Assembly: GCA_020137815.1 (NCBI GenBank)
Contig: CM035350.1
Span: 2,346,828 to 2,410,827 of the forward strand
Source: Hormiphora californensis
Taxonomy: Eukaryota; Ctenophora; Tentaculata; Cydippida; Pleurobrachiidae
DNA length: 64,000 bases
Direction: 5' to 3'
Both the position numbers and the translations under genes were made by a program. Shown here one piece after another: positions 28,355 through 45,422 of the stretch (position 1 is its first letter; each line of letters opens with the position of its first letter). Under the pieces are notes generated by a model. That model was not told the DNA's origin. It worked only from the letters and a program-made list of their open reading frames with translations, and ran no database searches.

Positions 28355-31309
28355 ATGAAGACGAAGTTTTCCTCGTTTGATATCGCCTGCATTGTCAACG
28401 AACTACAGAAAAGTGTGGTTGGACTACGGGTCGTTAATGTGTATGATATTAACAATAAATGTTACATCATCAAGCTCGGCCAAGAGAAGAAAACACTGCT
28501 TTACATCGAGTCCGGCTCCCGCCTTCATACTACAGCCTTCGAATGGCCAAAGCAAATGATGCCGTCAGCCTTCTCTGCCAAATGTAGGAGGGTGATGAGA
28601 AATAAGCGGGTAACATCCATCACTCAAATGGGTTGTGACAGAGTTGTAGACTTGCAGTTCGGTGCGGAGGAGTTTTCTTCTCATCTTATGGTAGAGCTGT
28701 ATATGATAGGGGCAATGTGTGCCTTTGTGATAGTAACCATGTTATAACTGCTATCTTGAGGACTCGACAAGACGCGAAGGAGGATGTCAGATATGCGGTG
28801 GGACATTTTTATCCACGGGAACTTTGCCAGACTCTATCTGAGCCGAACTTGGAGACTTTGAAGGAGTCCATCGGTACAATTAAACCAAACACACAGCTGA
28901 AACGGTTCTTGAATTATCAGAACCCCTTCAGTATACCACTAATAGGGCATGTTCTCCACAAGCACGGCCTTAATCCCGACCAGAAAATCTCTGAGGAGTA
29001 TATGAACTCTAACATCGACACAGTGTACGCAGCCCTTCAGGATGCTTATACAGACTTCACATCTCTCCCGACCACTATCACAACCGGCTTTATTTTCTCC
29101 AAAACTGTCACCAGCAAAACCACAGCCTCTCTGATGGACGAGTTTCATCCTGTTAAATTCAGGTGTGTTGAGAAACTGGAGGTTACGGAATACCCCTCTT
29201 ATAACGATGCAGTGGATACCTTCTTCTACGAGCAGGAAACCCAGAAAATTGAAAGTAAATCTGTACAGCAGGAAAAGAGTGTTTTGAAGAAACTGGAGAC
29301 GATTAAACTTGACCACGAGAGCAGGATAAAGAATTTGAGGGAAGTCCAGGAGGTATCATCCCAGAAGGCTTATCTTATTGAGGTTAATTTGGAGGTTGTG
29401 GAAGAGGCGATAACAATTGTGCAGAACCTCATTGCCAACCGGTTATCCTGGGAAGAGATAGATGAACTGGTTGAGGAGGGTCGGGAGAATGATCATGCTG
29501 CAGCACTGGCAATAGACAAAATATCCCTGGATAAGAACCGGATGGCCATGTTGTTGAGGGACCCTTATGAAATGGGTGAGAGCATTATGGTTGACATTGA
29601 TCTGGATATGGGAGCTTATGCCAATGCAAAACGCTACTACGACGCAGTGAAACAGTCATCCTTGAAGGAGCAAAAGACAGGCCCAGTCATCAAGTATCGC
29701 TCTGAAAAACGCAGAGAAAAAGACAGAAGCAACAATCAAAGATATCAATATTGTGGCGTCTATCAAGAAGGCACGTAAAGCGATGTGGTTTGAGAAGTTC
29801 CTGTGGTTTATCAGTAGTGAGGGGTACATGGTGATTGGTGGTAAGGGACGCTCAACAGAACGAGATTACTTGTCAAGAAATATCTAGGTAAACACGATGT
29901 GTACGTGCACGCAGATATTCACGGTGCTACTTCCATCATCGTGAAGAACAAAGGTAGTGACCCTCTCCCGCCCAAAACTATGATGGAGGCTGGGTGTTTT
30001 GCTCTCTGTCAGAGTTCTGCCTGGAATAGCAAGATTGTTACCAGTGCCTACTGGGTACATGCCAGCCAGGTATCCAAAACGGCACCCACGGGAGAATACC
30101 TGACTACCGGTAGTTTCATGATCAGAGGAAAGAAGAACTTCCTACCCCCTGCACAGCATATCCTTGGTTTCTCAGTGCTCTTCAAGGTAGATGAAGAGAG
30201 TGTGGAAAGGAGAAAGGAGGAGAAGAAACCAGAGGAGACATCCAACATTGATATCACTGATGAGAAGGAGAAGGAAGAGGAGGAGGAGGAGGAGGAGGAG
30301 GTGGGTGAGGGTGGGTCAGATGGGGATGTTTCAGATGAAGAGAACCAGGATGAAGAACCAAGTAAGACACCTGCTGGGATGGATGAGTTGTTTGACAAGT
30401 ATAACCTTCAGATTTCAGCTCTTTCTACAAACCAGGATAACAACAGCTCGACTCAACAATCAGAGAGAACGGATTTCGTTGGGACCCCCCTGAAGGCTCG
30501 TTACAAGAAGAAAGATGCTCCAAAGTTCGATCATGCAAAGAAGCAACAAGAAGCCCAGCAGCCCCAAAATAATCGGCCGAAGCGGGGACAAAAGTCAAAG
30601 AAAAAGAGGATAGAAAAGTATGCGGACCAGAGTGATGATGAACGGGAGGCGATGATGGCATTGTTGGGATCTGCAGGAACCAAGAAACAGAAAGATAAGG
30701 GAGGGAAATCGAGTAACTCAAAACAAAAGTACAAAGCGAAGTCTACTGCTAAGAACGTGGTGTCAGGTTTTACGGGAGAGGTTGAGAAACCAAAGTTGAA
30801 TGAAGCTGAAAGAGTTGAACAGGCTCTTGGTAAAGCCACTGGTACTGTGGAGGAAATTAAAGAAGAGGCTAAAGAGGAGGCTAAACAAGTCGAAACACCT
30901 CCCACTACCTTCAGTAACAAGGCACCTGTTGAACTGAAACCACCCCCACAAGAGGATGACCAGGATGAGGGAGGACCGGGGAGTGATAATGAGGAGGAGA
31001 AATATGATTTCCTTGATTCACTCGTCCTCAATCCTACCCCTGCTGATACAATTCTCTTTGGAGTTCCCTTCGTAGCCCCCTACACAGTCATGTCGGGCTG
31101 TAAATACAAGGCCAAGCTGACACCAGGGCACTACCAAAAAGGGAAAGGCGTGCAAGACGATACTGGATACTTTCTCCCGCGACAAAAACAATCTTCCCCA
31201 GGAGCGAAATGTGTTCAAAAGTTTGAAGGACGTCGATATGACAGTTAATATTCCAGGCAAGGTGAAAATATCAGCACCCAATCTCCATGGACATGGGAAG
31301 AGGAAATAA
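28355..31309 (+). CDS. NEMF: NEMF (Rqc2/Tae2) ribosome quality control factor, intronless, with frame breaks
   Basis: The start MKTKFSSFDIACIVNELQKS and SGSRLHTTAFEWPKQMMPSA match the NFACT-N domain. A coiled coil follows (SVLKKLETIKLDHESRIKNL), then MVDIDLDMGAYANAKRYYD, the NFACT-R region (WFEKFLWFISSEGYMVIGG, DVYVHADIHGATS, SKTAPTGEYLTTGSFMIRGK), an acidic and lysine-rich linker with RGQKSKKKR, and the NFACT-C end (PFVAPYTVM, NIPGKVKISAPNL) with stop at 31307-31309. NEMF binds obstructed 60S subunits, recruits Listerin and adds C-terminal tails. The sequence is continuous without introns, but five small insertions break the frame: +2 near 28702, +1 at 29680, +1 at 29846, +1 near 29867, +1 at 31127. 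Frame bookkeeping is exact across all five. It is either a recent retrocopy or an active gene with sequence errors. An AATAAA-type signal lies near 31400. Confidence 0.88.
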
Positions 31310-33781
31310 TGAGGGTGTTCTTTTGTAATTGGGTACTGACTTGTTTTATTTACTGAAGTTTTAATGAACCTTTTCGTGTTTTATTATTTTGTCCAATCTA
31401 AATAAAATAAAATGTTTCTCTAACCCAATTTTCCATTTAGCTGTTATTTATGGCATCCCAACGATAGCTGCACTGATAATATCTGATTGACGGTCAAAAG
31501 ACTTGGAATGGCCCTCAAACTATCATGCAAGGTAACCAGATTTGTTATGTTCTATCCCTCCTTTACATTTGTGATACGGGGTCGAGCAAGGCAAAACCAG
31601 ATACAGTAATAGATAGAGTGGTAACAATCATCTCTCACCCAGGTTCCAGACTCCCGAATAGAACGGTACAATGGGAATTGATGAAACTTGTCGAATGGTT
31701 GGTAAAAGCCAGTGAGTTTTAACCCTTTGGAGACGATTGGGTCACAGGTGACCCAATAGAAATACAGGTGGTAGAACCAAAATTCCTTTTCTTGCGTTCA
31801 AGTAGGTTCAAAGTGAGTGTCTCCAGAAAGTTTTAGAGAATTCTGTCGACAGGGGGCTTATCGTCCCCAAAGGGTTAAGATGAGGGAATACAGCTTTGAA
31901 TGCTCTACAGACATCTAGCGCTATTCCACCACTAATGGAGATGTATTGCTGACTAACCCTGGATATACACTACACGACATGTACATTGTACAATGTACTG
32001 CCACATCCTGAGGACAACTGCACTGTACAGGTACTGACAAACAGTAACGCGCTAAAACATTGACAGTTTATGTTGAGATCTTAGCGCGTGCTGAATCGCC
32101 CCTGTCACGCGCGCTGTACGTCACCCTCTGGAAGTCGAAGTTCGAACATCCGATGATTCGGATCGCGGAAGGCGGTGTCCATTGTACCTCCGGGAACTTT
32201 CCCTTGAGACGTCCCAGCTGGGGTAATAGTAGTTGCACCCCGAGATGTTATCACCAGAAAATATGTGTCAGAATTTTCACTGAATCACATTTCTGGCAGT
32301 ATTAGTACTCTAGATCTGATTATAGGTTGGGCCGGTGGTGCTTCTTTCATTTCCCCAGCTGGGATGTTTCAGAGGCATCCCCGGCCCGGGAGATCTCGGG
32401 ATCTCCCGGTGGTGCACTGTTACTCCTATGCTCTGAGTTCTGACAGCAATAATGAGACCTTCTCATAGGAGTGTACAATCACGTCTATCTGGCTTGTCTT
32501 CTCACCTCAGTGAAATGCGAGCATTTGGACCTATTGAGACGTCACCGGAAGAGATTCGAGAGAATGAGATATCATTTCCCAGACTCTCCTACGCCTTTCA
32601 ATGACGCGTCATGACGACATCCCGCTATTCCGTGTTATTACCTCTCAGTAGAAATATTGTCAGGGTGATCTGTCTATATCGTCATGTATTATGTCATACA
32701 TTACTACTCTAACATTAAATTCGTTTTCAGGGTGTTGGTGGGTGTAACGAAGGAAGTGAATTTTAAAAGATGAAGCATGAATCTGCAGTCGTCAAGAGGA
32801 GGCTAATGTATTATTGATTATTGATTAACAAGAAAGGACTGGTAGCGAACAAACTGTCTGTCGTGCCGACACTGATTATTGCTCGATTCTCTGACTATTC
32901 TTACTATTAGAGTGGGCTGATCAGTCAGATCTGACAAAAGGGTCAGGCCAATTCTCTGGGTAGGCGGTAAATGTTAACCAGATCTGAGAGAAAACGTACG
33001 TGCAAAACCACGTTTTTGTCCATAACTCAGTCATTTCTTGACCAATTTGCAAAATCTTGGGCGCGTTGGAAAGAGGACATTGAGCTCTTTCAAATGAGCC
33101 CAATAAAACTAAAATCGGCGCAAAATGCGCGGCGTCATGGCGCAAAATGCGCGTTTTCGCCACCACGCCGCGCAATTTGCGCCAATTTATATTTTCTTGA
33201 GCACATTTGAGAGATCTCAATGTCCTCTTTCCAATGAGCCAAAGATTTTGCAAATTAGTCAAGAAATGGCTGAGTTATGGGCAAAAATGTGCAAAATTCT
33301 CACAGATCTGGTTAACATTTACCGCCTACCAATTCTCTGACAGGGGTTGATAGTGTTAGCCATTATTAGGTGATCCCGTCACAAAGACTTTGAGAAATGG
33401 GTATTATTTTGTGGCTGAATATGTAATACTGCTCTGTAAAATTTCAATTCTAATTATTCTGCTTTGTTAAATATGCATATTTATGCCTAATTTGGTTTCT
33501 TTGCACGACTAGAAATCAAAAATTTTTCTATTAGCTATGCTAAATCAAATTTTCGGTGGGGAAGGGTAGCGAAGATAATATTCTGCCCAATATTCTTTAG
33601 AGGACCCGAGCATTCTCGGATAGAGGGAGTTGATACATCACTGACGATGTTAATGAGAGAGGGGAACTCAAAACTCGGATATATTTATTATGACAACTCA
33701 GTAAAATATTAAGAAAAGAACACGTACAAATATAAAGCTATGTAGCAGCTGGTGCAGTCAAATGTCTCTCTATCTATCATG
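31310..33781. other. No gene seen; one MITE
   Basis: After the NEMF 3' region (aataaaataaaatg near 31400) there is moderately GC sequence with no splice-flanked protein-like frames. A family B MITE occupies 32959-33330. The remainder may hold untranslated exons, which cannot be judged from sequence alone. Confidence 0.45.
32959..33330. mobile_element. Foldback MITE, family B copy 2, 9-bp target duplication
   Basis: The ends are GGTAGGCGGTAAATG and its complement, with direct repeats AATTCTCTG at 32950-32958 and 33331-33339. Its length (372) is within one base of copy 1 at 17768-18138. Internal arms around GGCGCAAAATGCGCG are shared with copy 1. Confidence 0.88.
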
Positions 33782-36086
33782 TTATACGGGGAAACTCTGT
33801 CTCAACAGTTTGTAATTGAGTCCGGTCAGGGCGGCTGCGAGTTGCTGGCTTTGTTGTCTAAACTCCGGTACTCCGTTCCAGACGGGGTGTAGGTTGAGGA
33901 GTTGCTGGGGTGACGTCACAAGAGACTTGTTCTTGGACCCCTTGGGACGGCCTCGTTTCTTGGGAGCGGGCACTGGGAAATCCATCATTCCACCTTCCTG
34001 GGGGAGAGAGAGAGATGTGTTTTACTGTTATTGTCGAGGGAATTTGTCGGGCACCTTGATGTAGGTTTACAAATTGATAGGCTCTAATTGGTGATGGAAA
34101 GATATCGTCTTTGTTATAAGATTCTGGCCTGATAACGCACCTTGTTCAAACCATTAGGCACGACGCCACCTGCTGATCCCACGGGTAGTTGCTGCTGTAG
34201 GGCTGCAAGGTGCTGCTCCTCACTTGGGAAGTACATCTTCTGAAAAGAAGGGTTAGTTATCCCAGAACAGATTAGATAATGTGTAACAACAGATATAGTA
34301 TGGACCCATAGTGGTAGAAAATGAACCACTCACCCTCTCTCTAGCTCCTGGGTATTTCACCTTCCCGTTAACAACTTGGTACATGTGTTCTGGGTATTTC
34401 CTGGGCCTGCCTCTGTTTTTCTTTCCCTGGTCTAGGTCGCCCTGAGGGGAGGGGTTAGTGTCAGGTAAAAGAGGAAGTAAATCCGTCACAAGATTCGTGC
34501 AGCCACCCCCTGGGGGCCACAACCCGGGCACCTACGCAAATCATTCTTAACACAATTTTTAACGCTCGAGGCGTTCCTGCTTATTCTAGAATCATCCCCC
34601 TCCCACCGACCGGTACATTAATGCAATTTTCTAAGAAAATATTGAATTTCTCAGCCGGGGAATTAAATTCAAACCCTTGTCTCTATAATAACGATTTAAA
34701 AAATCGGAATTCATATTCAGATTATTCAGAAACCGCGGAACCCCCCCCCCCCCCAAACACCCATGACCCTCTATTTCTACATACCTGTATGGAAGCGAGG
34801 GTGGAGTTAGTGTAGCAAGGGCTGAACGAAGAAGAAGATTGGCCCCGGCCCATTGGCGGCCTGTTGTTCAGTAGAATATTAGCCAGGGACTGGGCAGTAT
34901 TACCCTGCTACACCATGTACTTGAGACAACCTCAGGCACTCTCAAACTGGAACACTAGCTGCTCCAAATCGGATAATGGTCGTCTGGGAGGCAGGGGCTG
35001 AGGTAGTCGCTATAACAGGACGGTAGAAAATGAAGCTGTACTCTCAATAACTAGGTTGCTGGTGTGTGCTCTGCAGCTGCTGGTGTGTGCTCTGCAATGT
35101 GATCTGCTGCTGCTCAGTATCATTACTGATTCACTGGTGTTGATATTCCCCTTGCTCTATAGCAACCTGTTCAACTGATGGTGTCGTTTCTATGGGAACC
35201 ACGGTTGGGATTATAGTTGTACTTGCTGTTGTGGTTGTTGTCGTCAAGGAAGGTGGTGTGGCACCCTGGAATGATTGTTCTACTGTTGGTGGTTCAACTA
35301 CTGTTATGGAAGAGGGAGGGGCTGCTACATCTGGTGTCTGTTGTTGGGATTGTTGGAGCAGCTGTAATATCTGTCTGTCTACTGAGCTGCTCTGAGCAGC
35401 TGCTCCTCCACTCTGTTGCTGGGTTGGTTGTTGGTGTTGGAATATCTCCCCTAATACCGCTCCAATCCTTGTGATCTCTCTCTGGAGCTGGTCCTCTTCG
35501 TCTGTAAATCCATCTGCTTCCTTCTGTAGTTGCTCCTGACCTCTCTCTGGACCTTGTCCAACAGAGCCTGCCTCTGTTGCCGTTCCTGTCGCTCCTGTTC
35601 CTGTTGTTGCAGCATGAGCAACACTTGCACGTCTGTCTGGGAAACAGGTCCTAATAACTGCATACCATTCGGCAAAATGGGCTTCTCCTGAGGTCCTTTG
35701 TTGCTGTTGCTGCTGTTGCTGTTGTTGTTGTTGCTGCTGCTGCATGGACAGGGCTAGGCAGTTCTAGAGTGGAGAGTCTTGGTTGGATATTATTGTATTT
35801 AGGATCCCAGATAGTTCAACCCACCACTTCTGTTCCGTTTGTTCTTGTTCGTTGACCCTTTAGGACGGCCCCGTTTCCGAGGACCTGCAGGGGCCAGGGA
35901 AACAGGTGTGCCAGCAGTGGGAAGCTTGACATATGGAGCAGCTGGCATGAGAGGTGGTAGATTGGATTGTTGTTGGTAGATAATGGAGCTCATATCTGGC
36001 AATTGTCCAGAATTAGAAGGAGTTACATTGTTCAACATGGGTCCATCCACATCAAGTACTGGTTCATCTGGCGTCATCGTGTTCAT
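33782..36086 (-). CDS. AT-hook, Gln-rich nuclear protein (chromatin-associated, unnamed)
   Basis: The probable first coding exon starts at 36086 and includes KRGRPKGSTNKNKR. The last four exons are well defined: 34907-34785, 34441-34334 (KKNRGRPRKYPE), 34239-34141 and 33997-33782 (KKRGRPKGSKNKS), all GT-AG and phase 0, with stop at 33782-33784. Three AT-hook cores (RGRP) bind the minor groove of AT-rich DNA. The middle (about 35131-35745) is Gln/Asn-rich near the splice acceptor and includes a helix-forming LLMLQQQEQERQERQQRQ then LLDKVQRE, which continues in another frame as QEQLQKEADGFTDEEDQLQR; so a one-base frame break near 35535 is likely, and the stop at 35131 may be out of the true frame. 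I know no named family with this layout. Confidence 0.65.
35700..35745 (-). repeat. CAG/CAA trinucleotide run at an exon start
   Basis: About 15 CAG/CAA units at the left of the Gln-rich exon of the AT-hook gene, beginning right after possible acceptors (catgcag). Depending on splice choice it reads poly-Gln or Asn/Ser. Confidence 0.75.
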
Positions 36087-36309
36087 CTGTGTTCGACATC
36101 ACGGGCTAGAAAGAAGAGGGGGGGGTGAGTCTTCGGAGAGTTTTAGTTTGGCGCGCTATCCATCGCGCGCAGGCGGTCGCAGTCCACCTTTTCTCAGTAA
36201 CAGACTACCAGCGCGCTACAACTATGGAAAGCGCTTATTTGGGGAACATGTGGCAATTTACACATCACAAAGGCAGCTGTTACAGCTGTGGGGTGCGAGG
36301 TTCCATTAA

Positions 36310-41700
<5,391 letters not shown>

Positions 41701-41712
41701 TATTATATGGTA

Positions 41713-42176
41713 CTCGACCAAAACGCGGAGTTTTTACGTCAGCCGACCCGAAACCGGATTAAATTTGGCCACCCTCTGGTCTCAGGGCCTCCAAATGTGT
41801 CAAAATATGTCTGAATTTTCATTTGGGGTCATTTAGACCTTTTAATTACATGTAATTACCCTTTAATTACATGTAATTACATTTTAATTACATGTAATTA
41901 CTTCCAATTACATTCCAATTACTTCAGCACCCCGAGAGCTTTCGAACGCACCCTAGAACACCTTTCTACTCCTTCTAATTGCCGAGTTCTGTATACCCCT
42001 TATTTTGACTGTTTTTCGCGTCCTACCCCTTATAGGTTTGGGTATGGCCATCGCCACACCCCCTATACGTCACGGGACCTCGAGACCTTTCCAACGAGCC
42101 ATAGAACACCTCTCTACTACTTCAGGGGGCTTCAAAACTTTCACTCTAAAAATATCTATGGTTATGGTTATGGTTT
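41713..42176. repeat. 464-bp repeat unit, family F copy 1
   Basis: It begins CTCGACCAAAACGCGG, contains three TAATTACATGTAATTA palindromes in series, and ends in a TTATGG run. Copies 2 and 3 are at 42179-42651 and 43064-43549. The opposite-strand and plus-strand short frames shared by the three copies are by-products of the repeat. The units are nearly identical. Confidence 0.88.
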
Positions 42177-42178
42177 AC

Positions 42179-42651
42179 CTCGACCAAAACGCGGAGTTTT
42201 TACGTCAGCCGACCCGAAACCGGATTAAATTTGGCCACCCGCTGGTCTCAGGGCCTCAAAATACGTCAAAATATGTCTGAATTGTCATTTGGGGTCATTT
42301 AGACCTTTTAATTACATGTAATTACCCTTTAATTACATGTAATTACATTTTAATTACATGTAATTACTTCCAATTACATTCCAATTACTTCAGCACCTCG
42401 AGAGCATTCGAACGCACCCTAGAACACCTTTCTACTCCTTCTAATTGCCGAGTTCTGTATACCCCTTATTTTGACTGTTTTTCGCGTCCTACCCCTTATA
42501 GGTTTGGGTATGGCCATCGCCACACCCCCTATACGTCGCGGGACCTCGAGCCCTTTCCAACGAGCCATAGAACACCTCTCTACTACTTCAGGGGGCTTCA
42601 AAACTTTCACTCTAAAAATATCTATGGTTTATGGTTTTATGGTTATGGTTT
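42179..42651. repeat. Family F repeat unit, copy 2
   Basis: It directly follows copy 1 in the same orientation, starting immediately after the TTATGG tail. It has the same three ATTACATGTAAT palindromes (near 42305-42365). Confidence 0.88.
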
Positions 42652-42777
42652 TTTTTCATCTGGTATTAAGGGCCTGTCGGCTCGGCCCCGTTGTTTTAGT
42701 TTTAGGGGGGATGTTTTAGGGGGGATAGGTTGAGTTTGGGTTATATTCGGGTCGGGGGGCCTTGCCAGGCCCCGAAT
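42648..42777. repeat. Family G unit, copy 1
   Basis: A 130-bp unit begins with a T run and catctggtattaagggcc and ends ttgccaggccccgaat. It follows the tail of family F copy 2. Copies 2 and 3 are at 43545-43673 and 43674-43804. Confidence 0.85.
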
Positions 42778-43063
42778 CAAGCGTTCCGACAGGTTATTAT
42801 ATGGCAAGAGTTGATTGGCTGCATGCATGGAGGAGACCTCCCGCGATAAAGCAGCTACAAACAGCGACCAATCAAAATAAGCGATACAAAACACTTTCCC
42901 AGAAAGCAATTATTGGAGCTAATCAATAAAGGGCAAAAAGACATGGTATCTATATCGACTGGGGAAATGACATATCAAGCGTTCCGATTTATACCCTCTC
43001 TTGCCCGCGATTATGCCTCTCCCGGTCAGGGAAAAATAACCTTTTAAGAAAAAAAAGATTTTA

Positions 43064-43549
43064 CTCGACCAAAACGCGGAGTTTTTACGTCAGCCGACCC
43101 GAAACCGGATTAAATTTGGCCACCCGCTGGTCTCAGGGCCTCAAAATATGTCAAAATATGTTTAAATTATCATTTGGGATCATGCAGACCTTTTAATTAC
43201 ATGTAATTACCCTTTAATTACATGTAATTACATTTTAATTACATGTAATTACTTCCAATTACATTCCAATTACTTCAGCACCTCGAGAGCTTTCGAACGC
43301 ACCCTAGAACACCTTTCTACTCCTTCTAATTGCCGAGTTCTGTATACCCCTTATTTTGACTGTTTTTCGCGTCCTACCCCTTATAGGTTTGGGTATGGCC
43401 ATCGCCACACCCCCTATACGTCGCAGGACCTCGAGACCTTTCCAACGAGCCATAGAACACCTCTCTACTACTTCAGGGGGCTTCAAAACTTTCACTCTAA
43501 AAATATCTATGGTTTTATGGTTTATGGTTTTATGGTTTTATGGTTTTTT
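43064..43549. repeat. Family F repeat unit, copy 3
   Basis: It has the same start and palindromes as copies 1 and 2, with a longer TTATGG/TTTATGG tail, and is again followed by a family G unit. Confidence 0.88.
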
Positions 43550-43804
43550 TTTCATCTGGTATTAAGGGCCTGTCGGCTCGGCCCCGTTGTTTTAGTTTTA
43601 GGGGGGATGTTTTAGGGGGGATGGATTGAGTTTGGGTTATATTCGGGTCGGGGGGCCTTACCAGGCCCCGAATGGTTTTTTTTCATCTGGTATTAAGGGC
43701 CTGTCGGCTCGGCCCCGTTGTTTTAGTTTTAGGGGGGATGTTTTAGGGGGGATGGGTTGAGTTTGGGTTATATTCGGGTCGGGGGGCCTTGCCAGGCCCC
43801 GAAT
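43545..43804. repeat. Family G units, copies 2 and 3 in tandem
   Basis: Two units of about 130 bp lie head to tail, differing at a few positions (ttaccagg against ttgccagg; ggattgag against gggttgag). Confidence 0.85.
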
Positions 43805-44067
43805 GTATATCGTATTGTTGAATGTTGAGTACCTAATATCTCTATAACATGTATAATATCTCTATTATTATGAAAGTATTACTCTTTATCATAATTTGGA
43901 AATGAACGTGATGGCCATTCGTTCAGTGCGTTGTTAAGCAATATTTTATGTGCTTGAATCTGTAAAACTAATTTTCACTCTCCTGGAAGTTTGTGAATAT
44001 TTTCTAACGAATTTAAACAATTCAATCCCTATACGGTGTGTCCTGCTTGCTGCCATAGCGAATCAAG

Positions 44068-45414
44068 CAGGAAACGACCGAACCGGGTTTTTTTCCACCG
44101 AACCGAACCGAACCGAATTTGAAAAACTTTTTTACCGAACCGAACCGAACCGAACCGAACCGAATTTCGGTAACCGAACCGAACCGAACCATACAAAACT
44201 TTTTCTGTATAAATGTTTTTCTAAAAAGTCATGGAGAGCACCGATCAAGGTATTGAGAATCATTCTCTGAAATTTTGTTAAAAAATGTTTGAAAAATTTC
44301 AAAGTCAATTTTGTGAAAAAATTTTCAAAGTCAATTTTATCGTAAATTTTCTATGTCAATTTTTGCGTACGAATCGTGTTTCGAATCGGGAATGGTATAC
44401 GGGAATGGTATTGCTAATTAGCAGGATTAAACGAACCATGAATCGTGTCTCTCTAAATTTCCTAATTAGATTTGATGGGGGATCACGTATCAGCACAATC
44501 CATCTCGGACCCACTAATTACCAACATCACTCCCGTTTAGCATTGTCGATTAGAAACACGATTCGTATACCATAATTTACTTAAAATATTTTTCACAAAA
44601 AAATTTCACAAAATTTCAGGTAATGATTCTCAATACCTTGATCGATGCTCTCCATGAATTTTTAGAGAAACATTTAATTTTGTGAAAAAACTTTGTAAAA
44701 TATTTCAAAGTCAATTTCGGAAAAAAAAATCTATGTCAATTTTGCCGTACGAATCGTGTTGCGAATCGGTGATGCTATGCGGCAGTGCTCTCGCTAATTA
44801 GCAGGATTTATTGAAACATGAATCGTTTCCCCTAAACTTCCTAATTAGATTTGATGGGGGATCACGTATCAGCATAATCCATCTCGGACCCACTAATTAG
44901 CAACATCACTCCCGCTTAGCAATACCGATTCGAAACACGATTCGGTCGCAAAAATTGACATAGAAATTTTCCATAAAATTGACTTTGAAATATTTTCCAA
45001 ACTTTTTTACAAAATTTCAGAGAATGATTCTTAACACCTTGATCGGTGCTATCCATGAATTTTTTGAAAAAAAAGTTTCTGAATTTGTTGACCCTCTCAT
45101 GAGGACACGATTCGACGGGAAGTCAGGTATCAAATCAATCCATATCGAACCCGCTAACTAGCGAAATCATTTCCACATAGCACCACCGATTTGAAATAGG
45201 GTTAATACGGCGAAATTGACATTGAAATCCATACAATTTTCGTGAAATAATTGAAAAATTTTGCATGAAAAAGCCCGATTTCTGGGCATTTTTTGACCAA
45301 AAAATTCGGTGGTTCGGCCAAAATTTCCTACCGAACCGAACCGAACCGAACCGCCCAAAAAACACCGAATTTCCGAACCGAACCGAACCGAACCGAATAT
45401 TCGGTCGCTTCCTG
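44068..45414. mobile_element. hAT-like non-autonomous element with CCGAA minisatellite ends
   Basis: The inverted ends are CAGGAAACGACCGAA and CAGGAAGCGACCGAA, flanked by GAATCAAG on both sides (44060-44067 and 45415-45422). CAGG ends plus an 8-bp duplication fit the hAT superfamily. Inside each end are (CCGAA)n arrays (44085-44190, 45330-45400) in the same orientation. The middle has repeated, partly inverted blocks around acgaatcgtgtt and a LINE- or transposase-free interior. No transposase is encoded. Confidence 0.78.
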
Positions 45415-45422
45415 GAATCAAG

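Noticed and set aside
42005-43565. Repeated short frames on both strands
   Set aside because: They are carried by the tandem family F units; open in both directions with no protein signature.
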